Source: Actinomycetes bacterium
GTDB lineage: Bacteria; Actinomycetota; Actinomycetes; Mycobacteriales; Mycobacteriaceae
NCBI GenBank assembly: GCA_023461275.1
Contig: JAEYMI010000069.1
Span: 1 to 19,585, forward strand
Length of the DNA: 19,585 nucleotides
Direction: 5' to 3'
Made by a program: the position numbers and the translations under genes. Below are positions 13,750 through 19,585 of this stretch, piece after piece; position 1 is the stretch's first letter; each line of letters begins with the position of its first letter. The notes below the pieces were generated by a model. The model did no database searches and was not told the DNA's origin. It worked only from the letters and a program-made list of their open reading frames with translations.

Positions 13750-13862
13750 CCACCGGGTGGACTCGGCTGCAACGCAGTAAGTTCTCTAAACGGGCGACCC
13801 GTGTCGTTGCGAGTCATGTGTGTTCGGGGCTTCGTCTCCGGACCGAATAGATGGGGTGTTTG
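13750..13862 (+). promoter_or_regulatory. Intergenic region before the second amino-acid importer
   Basis: This holds two small dyads, CCACC-G-GGTGG (13750-13760) just after the dehydrogenase stop and ACGGG-CGA-CCCGT (13790-13802), and a possible -10 box TAAGTT (13778-13783) with no clear -35. It is probably the promoter region of the binding-protein gene. Confidence 0.25.
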
Positions 13863-14771
13863 ATGCGTTTTCTGAGATCGTTCCGACTCGGTGGGCTGCT
13901 GATCGCGGTCCTCGCGGTATTCGCCTTCGGGATCACCGCGTGCTCGAACGACGAGTCGGAGTCGAGTGGAGATATCACCCTGATGAACGTCGATGTCGCC
14001 AAGGTGGATGACATCGCGGCACTGGTCCCGCAGCAGATCCGGGATTCGGGCCAGCTGATCGTCGGGGTGAACGTTCCATACTCGCCCAACGAGTTCAAGG
14101 ACGCCCAGGGCAACATCATCGGCTACGACGTCAACCTGATGAATGCCGTGGCGAAGGTTCTCGGTCTGACCCCGGTCTACAAGGAAGCCGACTTCGACAA
14201 GATCATCCCGGCGATCCAGCAAGGCACGTACAACGTCGGCATGTCGTCGTTCACCGACAGCAAGGAACGCGAGCAGCAGGTCGATTTCGTGACCTATTAC
14301 AGCGCCGGTGTGCAGTGGGCCCAGCGCAAGGGCTCGGGCATTGATCCGAACAACGCGTGCGGCAAGAAGGTTGCCGTGCAGGCAACCACCGTCGAGGACA
14401 CCGACGAGGTGCCCGCAAAGTCGAAGGCATGCACCGACGCCGGCAAGCCGGCCATCGAGAAGGTCAAGTTCGACAGCCAGGACGAGGCGACCAACGCTCT
14501 CGTCGTCGGCAAAGTCGATGCGATGTCGGCGGATTCGCCGGTCACCGCGTACGCCATCAAGAAGTCCGATGGAGCGCTCGAGAATGCCGGTGGTGTTTTC
14601 GATTCAGCTCCCTACGGCTACCCGGTCCAGAAGGGTTCGTCGCTGGGACCGGCCCTGCAGAAGGCCGTCCAGTACCTCATCGACAACGGCCAGTACAAGG
14701 CGATCGCCGAGCACTGGGGCGTCCAGGCCGGTGTGATCCCGAACTCGGTGATCAACGGCGCGATCAGCTGA
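13863..14771 (+). CDS. Polar amino-acid ABC transporter, substrate-binding lipoprotein
   Basis: A 302-residue solute-binding protein of family 3 (glutamine/glutamate/arginine type). The signal peptide MRFLRSFRLGGLLIAVLAVFAFGITAC carries a lipobox ending in Cys27, so the protein is anchored to the outer face of the membrane. The two-lobe domain contains LIVGVNVPYSPNEFKDAQGNIIGYDVNLMNAVAKVLGL and the second-lobe block KKVAVQATTVEDT. The segment ALVVGKVDAMSADSPVTAYAIKK is also typical. Glutamine or glutamate is the likely ligand; the exact one is not readable. ATG 13863 gives the cleanest signal peptide; ATG 13851 adds MGCL. It is followed 4 nt later by the permease gene. Confidence 0.9.
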   Translation: MRFLRSFRLGGLLIAVLAVFAFGITACSNDESESSGDITLMNVDVAKVDDIAALVPQQIRDSGQLIVGVNVPYSPNEFKDAQGNIIGYDVNLMNAVAKVLGLTPVYKEADFDKIIPAIQQGTYNVGMSSFTDSKEREQQVDFVTYYSAGVQWAQRKGSGIDPNNACGKKVAVQATTVEDTDEVPAKSKACTDAGKPAIEKVKFDSQDEATNALVVGKVDAMSADSPVTAYAIKKSDGALENAGGVFDSAPYGYPVQKGSSLGPALQKAVQYLIDNGQYKAIAEHWGVQAGVIPNSVINGAIS

Positions 14772-14775
14772 TCGA

Positions 14776-15744
14776 GTGAGCGCTCCGACGACGGGTCCAC
14801 TGCCGGCGGCCGGCGGCAGTGAACCTGCACCGATCAAGGCGGTCCCGCTGCGCCATCCGGGGCAGTGGGCCGCGGCCGCGGTCGTCATCGTGCTGGCGGT
14901 GCTGTTCGTCTACGGCGCAGCCACCAACCAGGCCTACCGCTGGGACACCTTCGCCAAGTATCTGTTCGACACCCGCATCCTGTCCGGTGTCGGATACACG
15001 CTGGCGCTCACCGTGCTGGCGATGATCATCGCCATCGTGCTCGGCATCCTGCTGGCGATCATGCGGTTGTCGCCGAATCCGGTGTTGCGCTACACATCTT
15101 GGGTCTACCTGTGGGTGTTTCGTGGCACGCCGGTCTACGTCCAGTTGGTCTTCTGGGGTTTGTTCCCGTCGATCTACAAACGGATCGACCTGGGCATACC
15201 GTTCGTTCATCAGTTCGCGCACTTCGACATTCAGGCGCTCAACGCCGCCTTCCTGTTCGCGGTGATCGGGCTGGGTCTCAACGAGGCCGCCTATATGGCC
15301 GAGATCGTGCGCGCCGGCGTGTCGTCGGTCGGTGAAGGACAGACCGAAGCGTCGGTGGCCCTGGGAATGTCATGGTCGCAGACCATGCGCCGGACAGTAT
15401 TGCCGCAGGCGATGCGGGTGATCATCCCGCCCACCGGCAACGAGCTGATCAGCATGCTCAAGACCACCAGCCTGGTGGCGGCGGTACCGTTCAGCCTCGA
15501 ACTCTACGGCCGGGCGCGGGATATCTCCGGCGTCAACTTCCAACCCATCCCGCTGCTGATGGTGGCCTCCACCTGGTACCTGGCGGTCACCAGTGTGCTG
15601 ATGGTCGGCCAGTACTACCTGGAGCGGTACTACTCGAAGGGCGCCAGTCGGCAGATGACCGCACGCCAACTCAAGGCGATGGCCGCAGCTCAGAACGCAC
15701 CTGCCGTCTCCGAGCCGATGAAGGGTGAAGCCGATGGCCGCTGA
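14776..15744 (+). CDS. Polar amino-acid ABC transporter permease (His/Glu/Gln/Arg family)
   Basis: A 322-residue membrane protein with a hydrophilic N-terminus of about 30 residues and about six hydrophobic segments (first at 31-49, second at 72-97, third at 107-132). The family motif RGTPVYVQL lies at 116-124. The EAA coupling loop is EASVALGMSWSQTMRRTVLPQAMR (191-214), which docks onto the ATPase. A long polar C-terminal tail (about 285-322) ends inside the start of the ATPase gene. The GTG at 14776 comes 4 nt after the preceding stop and has no strong ribosome binding site, suggesting coupling. A single permease gene implies a homodimer pore. The substrate is presumably that of the adjacent binding protein. 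Confidence 0.9.
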   Translation: MSAPTTGPLPAAGGSEPAPIKAVPLRHPGQWAAAAVVIVLAVLFVYGAATNQAYRWDTFAKYLFDTRILSGVGYTLALTVLAMIIAIVLGILLAIMRLSPNPVLRYTSWVYLWVFRGTPVYVQLVFWGLFPSIYKRIDLGIPFVHQFAHFDIQALNAAFLFAVIGLGLNEAAYMAEIVRAGVSSVGEGQTEASVALGMSWSQTMRRTVLPQAMRVIIPPTGNELISMLKTTSLVAAVPFSLELYGRARDISGVNFQPIPLLMVASTWYLAVTSVLMVGQYYLERYYSKGASRQMTARQLKAMAAAQNAPAVSEPMKGEADGR

Positions 15745-16519
15745 GACCTCGACGGCGCCGACCCCGATGGTTCTGGCCGACCAGGTATGCAAGAGCTTCG
15801 GAACCCTGAACGTGCTCAAAGGGATCACCCTCGAGGTTGATCGGGGTGAGGTGTTGTGCCTCATCGGACCGTCGGGCTCGGGTAAGTCGACATTCCTTCG
15901 ATGCGTCAACCACCTCGAAGTGGTCAATGCCGGACGGCTGTACGTGGACGGCGATCTTATCGGGTACCGCGAACGCGGCGACAAGCTTTACGAGATGAGC
16001 GCCAAAGACGCTGCGCGGCAACGGCGTGAGATCGGGATGGTGTTCCAGCACTTCAATCTGTTCCCACACCGCACCGCGTTGGAGAACGTCATCGAGGCGC
16101 CGACCCAGGTGAAGAAGCAACGCAAGAGCGAGGCGGTGGAGCGCGCTCGTTATCTGCTCGAGCGAGTGGGGTTGGCCGACAAGGCCGATACCTACCCGGC
16201 ACAGCTCTCCGGTGGTCAGCAGCAGCGCGTCGCGATCGCCCGAGCGCTCGCGATGGACCCGAAGTTGATGCTCTTCGACGAACCGACGTCGGCTCTGGAC
16301 CCCGAACTCGTCGGTGAGGTGCTCGGTGTCATGCGGGAACTCGCGGCGTCGGGGATGACGATGCTCGTGGTGACCCACGAAATGGGTTTCGCTCGCGAGG
16401 TCGCCGACCAGCTGGTGTTCATGGACGGTGGCGTCGTAGTCGAGAAGGGCAATCCGAAAGAGGTGCTTGCCAATCCGCAGCACGAGCGGACCAAGGGCTT
16501 TCTCTCCAAGCTCCTCTGA
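15734..16519 (+). CDS. glnQ: Polar amino-acid ABC transporter ATPase (GlnQ-like)
   Basis: A 261-residue ATPase. Walker A is GPSGSGKST (45-53), Q-loop Gln105 in VFQHFNLFPH, signature LSGGQQQRVAIARAL (158-172), Walker B LMLFDEPTSALDPE (178-191) and H-loop His215 in VVTHEMGFA. These are the typical blocks of GlnQ/HisP/ArtP importers, and the glutamine label is only the family name. A 15-residue insertion-like polar stretch (YRERGDKLYEMSAKD, 78-92) precedes the Q-loop. The ATG at 15734 has AAGGG at about 8 nt; a GTG at 15725 is the alternative. It overlaps the end of the permease gene and completes a three-gene importer. Confidence 0.92.
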   Translation: MAAETSTAPTPMVLADQVCKSFGTLNVLKGITLEVDRGEVLCLIGPSGSGKSTFLRCVNHLEVVNAGRLYVDGDLIGYRERGDKLYEMSAKDAARQRREIGMVFQHFNLFPHRTALENVIEAPTQVKKQRKSEAVERARYLLERVGLADKADTYPAQLSGGQQQRVAIARALAMDPKLMLFDEPTSALDPELVGEVLGVMRELAASGMTMLVVTHEMGFAREVADQLVFMDGGVVVEKGNPKEVLANPQHERTKGFLSKLL

Positions 16520-16532
16520 CCACGTACTGGTC
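16518..16532. terminator. Small dyad in the convergent gap
   Basis: GACCA-CGTAC-TGGTC (16518-16532) sits between the convergent ATPase and methyltransferase genes, which are only 21 nt apart. With a 5-bp stem and no T-run, it is a weak candidate for a bidirectional terminator. Confidence 0.25.
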
Positions 16533-16540
16533 GATGTACC

Positions 16541-17407
16541 TCAGGGTGCCGGCTTGGTGCAGCAGAAGATCGCGGTGCCGGGAAAGAACATGCCTCGCAA
16601 TGGACTCCACTGTCCCCACACCTGATTGAAGTCCTCCGGCCATTCGGGTTCCACGATGTCGTCGAGAATCAAACCGGCCGAACGGATCTCGCGTACCCGA
16701 TCGCCGATGGTCCGGTGATGTTCGACGTAGGTGACGGTGCCGTCGTCGTCGACCTCGGAGTACGGCGTCCGATTGAAGTAGGGGATGGAGACGGTGAGAC
16801 CGTCGGGGCCGGGATCGTCGGGGAACATCCAGCGCATCGGGTGATTCACCGAGAACACCCAGCGCCCACCGGGTGTGAGGACGCGGGCCGCCTCGGCCAT
16901 CACACGTGCCGAGTCGGCGACGAACGGAATGGCGCCGAACGCCGAACACGCGATGTCGAACGACCCGTCGGCGAAGGGGAGTGCTTCGGCGCCTGCTTGG
17001 ACGAGCGGTGTCCGATGTTCGTCGAGTGCCATTGATTCGACGCCGACGGCCAGCATCGCGCGGGACAGGTCGAGCCCGACGGCGTGGGCGCCGTGCGCCG
17101 TCAGCCATCTCGTGCATGGTGCTGAGCCGCAGCCGATTTCGAGGACTCGTCGGCCGGCGACGTCGCCGAGCAAATGGGCCTGCGATTCGCGGAGATTCTC
17201 CGGACACCAGACGAAGTCGCCGCCCGGCGTGCTGACGCCGAGATAGTCGCCGTGCTCTGCGTGGTACGCCGATGCGTCGCCGTCCCACCATCGTCGGTTC
17301 GCGGTCTCGGAGATCGTCGAGTCGACGTCGCCCAGCAGGCGCGGCGGACGCGCCTGGGAATCAGCACTCTCGGTAGGGCCGTCGGTCTCGGTCACGGAAG
17401 AGATCAT
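16541..17407 (-). CDS. Class I SAM-dependent methyltransferase
   Basis: A 288-residue methyltransferase. Motif I is VLEIGCGSAPCTRWL (about 88-102), the ribose-binding acid is Asp113 in VGLDLS, followed by a motif II-like AGAEALPFADGSFDIACSAFGAIPFV and EAARVLTPGGRWVFSVNHPMRW, as in methyltransferase type 11 proteins. A C-terminal part with several Trp/Pro residues (EPEWPEDFNQVWGQWSPLRG) may shape the acceptor site. The acceptor is unknown. About 35 N-terminal residues are polar and unconserved in style. The ATG at 17407 has no ribosome binding site and overlaps a -10 box. A GTG at 17395 (residue 5) would be the start of a leaderless mRNA. It runs convergent to the importer. Confidence 0.88.
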   Translation of the reverse strand: MISSVTETDGPTESADSQARPPRLLGDVDSTISETANRRWWDGDASAYHAEHGDYLGVSTPGGDFVWCPENLRESQAHLLGDVAGRRVLEIGCGSAPCTRWLTAHGAHAVGLDLSRAMLAVGVESMALDEHRTPLVQAGAEALPFADGSFDIACSAFGAIPFVADSARVMAEAARVLTPGGRWVFSVNHPMRWMFPDDPGPDGLTVSIPYFNRTPYSEVDDDGTVTYVEHHRTIGDRVREIRSAGLILDDIVEPEWPEDFNQVWGQWSPLRGMFFPGTAIFCCTKPAP

Positions 17408-17408
17408 A
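17403..17408 (-). promoter_or_regulatory. -10 box overlapping the methyltransferase start
   Basis: On the minus strand TATGAT, close to the consensus TATAAT, ends 7 nt before an in-frame GTG (17395-17393). The annotated ATG lies inside the box, so the real start may be that GTG on a leaderless transcript. No -35 at standard spacing is seen. Confidence 0.4.
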
Positions 17409-17419
17409 GGGTCGGTGCG

Positions 17420-17983
17420 TCAACACGCGCGGCCGGCCAGGACGTGGTCGGACTTGGCGTCACCGTCCCAGCGGCGTAGGCCGGAGACGGTCACCGGGAG
17501 CGGAGCGGCGTGGTCCACAGCGTTGTCGTCGACAACAGCGAGTGCTTCGCCGATCTGCTCCGGGCCGAGGCGTCGGGCCAGCGTCACGTGCGGCGTCCAC
17601 GCGCCGGGGCGGCAGTGGTCGAACACCGACGAGGTGCCATTGGTCGCGGTGTGCTCGGCGCCCAGCCGGACCACCTGAGCGTGTACCGAGAGCAGTTCGG
17701 TGGACGGCACCACCAGCCGTGCGAGGGTCCGTCGCGGTCCCGTCCCGAACACGATCGGTGCACCGATGATCGCCGAGAACGGGAGTCGCATGCTCACCGG
17801 AGCCAGCGCCGCATCGATCAACGGATCGATGCGTTCGGCGGCGATGAGGGTGATGTGCGGTCGATTCGTCGGCGATCGATTGTCGATCTGGCTCGGTAGG
17901 CCGGCATCGCGCAACAGCTGCCAATCGTCGCGAATTCGCTGGCCAGAGGCGTCGTCAAGGAGTAGTTCCACCGAATGTGCCAC
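17420..17983 (-). CDS. 2H phosphoesterase (2'-5' RNA ligase / cyclic phosphodiesterase-like)
   Basis: A 187-residue protein with the two hallmark HxT motifs of the 2H phosphoesterase superfamily: RPHITLIAA (His43, Thr45) and TPHVTLARRL (His132, Thr134), about 90 residues apart. Members cleave or form 2'-5' or cyclic phosphodiester bonds in RNA or nucleotides; the physiological substrate here is unknown. The frame is open far upstream, but the protein-like sequence begins at VAHSVELLLDDASG, so the GTG at 17983 was chosen. A GTG 48 bp further upstream is possible. It ends 13 nt before the methyltransferase start and may share regulation with it. It is divergent to rpsA. Confidence 0.85.
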   Translation of the reverse strand: MAHSVELLLDDASGQRIRDDWQLLRDAGLPSQIDNRSPTNRPHITLIAAERIDPLIDAALAPVSMRLPFSAIIGAPIVFGTGPRRTLARLVVPSTELLSVHAQVVRLGAEHTATNGTSSVFDHCRPGAWTPHVTLARRLGPEQIGEALAVVDDNAVDHAAPLPVTVSGLRRWDGDAKSDHVLAGRAC

Positions 17984-18020
17984 GGTCTCGAGTGTGACAC
18001 CGATGCCGGGCGCGAGGCAT

Positions 18021-18050
18021 TTGCCCAGCACATTGGGGCTGGAGTAGGCT
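18021..18050 (+). promoter_or_regulatory. Predicted rpsA promoter
   Basis: TTGCCC (18021-18026) and TAGGCT (18045-18050) with 18-nt spacing make the best sigma-A-like pair in the window. Transcription would start near 18057, about 160 nt before the rpsA ATG. A second, weaker pair nearer the gene (TGGCGA 18158-18163, TACCTA 18181-18186, 17-nt spacing) is an alternative. Confidence 0.45.
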
Positions 18051-18055
18051 GAGTC

Positions 18056-18215
18056 CCGCGCGTGCGCTGTACTTCGCGCGGTTGGCCATGCCCGGCGGGC
18101 GTCACCCTCAAGCATCGGTGTTCTACCGAATGCCGTGCGGTGGCTCCGCGCTGATGCTGGCGATCCACACTTAAAAACTGTACCTACTAGCAACCTGTCC
18201 GGAGCAACTCAACAT
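18056..18215 (+). promoter_or_regulatory. Long predicted 5' leader of rpsA
   Basis: If the promoter at 18021-18050 is used, rpsA has a leader of about 160 nt. It opens with CCGCGCG (18056-18062) / CGCGCGG (18075-18081), a 7-bp stem. It ends in an A-rich segment (TTAAAAACTG, 18171-18180) and the ribosome binding site GGAG 11 nt before the ATG. No small gene is seen in it. In E. coli, S1 represses its own mRNA through the leader; a similar role here is only inferred. Confidence 0.35.
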
Positions 18216-19585
18216 ATGTCGTCGCCCACGATTTCCTCGCCGCAAGTAGCCGTCAACGATATCGGCTCGGCCGAGGACTTTCTCGCCGCCATCGACTCCA
18301 CGATCAAGTACTTCAACGATGGCGACATCGTGGAAGGAACCATCGTCAAGGTCGATCGTGACGAGGTTCTTCTCGACATCGGTTACAAGACCGAAGGTGT
18401 CATCCCGTCTCGCGAACTCTCGATCAAGCACGATGTCGACCCCAACGAGGTCGTCAACGTCGGTGACGAGGTCGAGGCACTGGTCCTCACCAAAGAGGAC
18501 AAAGAGGGTCGTCTGATCCTTTCGAAGAAGCGCGCCCAGTACGAGCGTGCCTGGGGCACCATCGAGGAGCTCAAGGAGAAGGACGAGGCCGTGAAGGGCA
18601 CCGTCATCGAGGTCGTCAAGGGCGGCCTGATCCTGGACATCGGCCTGCGTGGCTTCCTCCCGGCGTCGCTGGTGGAGATGCGTCGCGTGCGCGATCTGCA
18701 GCCCTACATCGGCAAGGAGATCGAGGCCAAGATCATCGAGCTCGACAAGAACCGCAACAACGTGGTCCTGTCGCGTCGTGCCTGGCTCGAGCAGACCCAG
18801 TCCGAGGTGCGCAGCGAGTTCCTGCACCAGCTGCAGAAGGGACAGGTCCGCAAGGGCGTCGTCTCCTCGATCGTCAACTTCGGTGCGTTCGTCGATCTCG
18901 GCGGCGTCGACGGCCTGGTCCACGTGTCCGAGCTGTCCTGGAAGCACATCGATCACCCGTCCGAGGTCGTCACCGTCGGTGACGAGGTCACCGTCGAGGT
19001 TCTCGACGTCGACTTGGACCGCGAGCGTGTCTCGTTGTCGCTCAAGGCAACTCAGGAAGACCCGTGGCGTCAGTTCGCGCGCACCCACGCGATCGGTCAG
19101 ATCGTGCCGGGCAAGGTCACCAAGCTGGTGCCGTTCGGTGCGTTCGTCCGCGTCGACGAGGGTATCGAGGGCCTGGTGCACATCTCCGAGCTGGCCGAGC
19201 GCCACGTGGAGGTTCCGGACCAGGTTGTGGGCGTCGGCGACGATGCGCTCGTCAAGGTCATCGACATCGACCTGGAGCGCCGCCGCATCTCGCTGTCGCT
19301 GAAGCAGGCGAACGAGGACTACAACGCCGAGTTCGATCCGTCCAAGTACGGCATGGCCGACTCGTACGACGAGCAGGGCAACTACATCTTCCCCGAGGGC
19401 TTCGACAAGCAGCGTGAGGAGTGGGAGTCCCGCTACGCCGAGGCGGAGCGTCGCCACAAGATGCACACCGCTCAGATGGAGAAGATGGCTGCCGACGAGG
19501 CTGCCGAGGCTGCGGCCGGCGCTTCTGGCACCAACTACTCCTCGGAGTCGGGCTCGGACGAGGGCGCTGCCGCGTCCACCGAGTC
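18216..19585 (+). CDS. rpsA: 30S ribosomal protein S1 (cut by the window edge)
   Basis: 456 codons are present and the gene continues beyond the right edge. The start MSSPTISSPQVAVNDIGSAEDFLAAID and the whole core match mycobacterial RpsA. Four S1 (OB-fold) RNA-binding repeats are seen at about residues 36-105, 125-188, 209-278 and 296-364; for example, repeat 3 has GVVSSIVNFGAFVDLGGVDGLVHVSEL and repeat 4 GKVTKLVPFGAFVRVDEGIEGLVHISEL. After repeat 4 come the conserved DPSKYGMADSYDEQGNYIFPEGF, a charged helix (KQREEWESRYAEAERRHKMHTAQMEK) and an Ala/Ser/Glu-rich tail. The protein delivers mRNA to the small ribosomal subunit. The ATG at 18216 is preceded by GGAG. Confidence 0.97.
   Translation, partial: MSSPTISSPQVAVNDIGSAEDFLAAIDSTIKYFNDGDIVEGTIVKVDRDEVLLDIGYKTEGVIPSRELSIKHDVDPNEVVNVGDEVEALVLTKEDKEGRLILSKKRAQYERAWGTIEELKEKDEAVKGTVIEVVKGGLILDIGLRGFLPASLVEMRRVRDLQPYIGKEIEAKIIELDKNRNNVVLSRRAWLEQTQSEVRSEFLHQLQKGQVRKGVVSSIVNFGAFVDLGGVDGLVHVSELSWKHIDHPSEVVTVGDEVTVEVLDVDLDRERVSLSLKATQEDPWRQFARTHAIGQIVPGKVTKLVPFGAFVRVDEGIEGLVHISELAERHVEVPDQVVGVGDDALVKVIDIDLERRRISLSLKQANEDYNAEFDPSKYGMADSYDEQGNYIFPEGFDKQREEWESRYAEAERRHKMHTAQMEKMAADEAAEAAAGASGTNYSSESGSDEGAAASTE

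Noticed and set aside
17984..18193. N-terminal extension of the 2H phosphoesterase to 18193
   Set aside because: The extra 70 residues are low-quality sequence lying over the predicted rpsA promoter, and the family-like sequence begins at VAHSVEL.
18171..19466. Long minus-strand open frame opposite rpsA
   Set aside because: It is the antisense shadow of the strongly conserved rpsA; its composition (Leu/Asp/Val repeats) mirrors rpsA codon bias.
1..19585. CRISPR arrays, insertion sequences, rRNA genes, toxin-antitoxin pairs
   Set aside because: No regularly spaced repeats, transposase motifs, rRNA segments or recognisable toxin/antitoxin folds were seen.

Overview
The window is high-GC DNA from a mycolic-acid actinobacterium of the order Mycobacteriales, probably Gordonia or a close relative such as Williamsia or Rhodococcus. 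The placement rests on a PdtaR-type ANTAR response regulator, a mycobacterial-type DNA polymerase I, a ribosomal protein S1 almost identical in its core to mycobacterial RpsA, GTG/TTG starts, ATGA-coupled genes and TANNNT -10 boxes close to start codons. The genus is inferred from protein resemblance remembered, not searched.

Left part (1-2870): seven small minus-strand genes of unknown function in two transcription units. One runs 2757 to 2113 and ends at a perfect 15-bp hairpin terminator. The other runs 1745 to 93 and includes a zinc-ribbon protein and a membrane-anchored protein. They lie directly behind the 3' end of a minus-strand tRNA gene (2874-2950), separated by the tRNA's own terminator and a cluster of GCTACAC repeats. 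This is where an integrated element would be expected, but no integrase, att duplication or phage structural gene is in view. The tRNA has a CAA (Leu) anticodon but a short, class I variable loop.

Middle (3108-9219): pdtaR, then a complete branched-chain/hydrophobic amino-acid ABC importer, livJ-livH-livM-livG-livF. livJ has a leader with two back-to-back hairpins. A 15-bp hairpin separates livJ from livH, and the four downstream genes overlap at their stop/start codons.

Right part (9289-19585): a GNAT acetyltransferase, polA (proofreading motifs lost, Tyr at the ddNTP-discrimination position), a TTG-started isocitrate/isopropylmalate-type dehydrogenase coupled to the polA stop, a second complete amino-acid importer of the glutamine/glutamate type (binding lipoprotein, permease, ATPase), a convergent SAM methyltransferase and a 2H phosphoesterase (2'-5' RNA ligase-like) on the minus strand, and rpsA running off the right edge with a predicted long leader. 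In M. tuberculosis polA and rpsA are adjacent (Rv1629, Rv1630), so the genes between them here are lineage-specific.

The core genes are ordinary for this group. The parts most worth a second look are the small-gene island with its repeats, the unusual tRNA, and the paired hairpins in front of livJ just downstream of an RNA-binding antiterminator gene.
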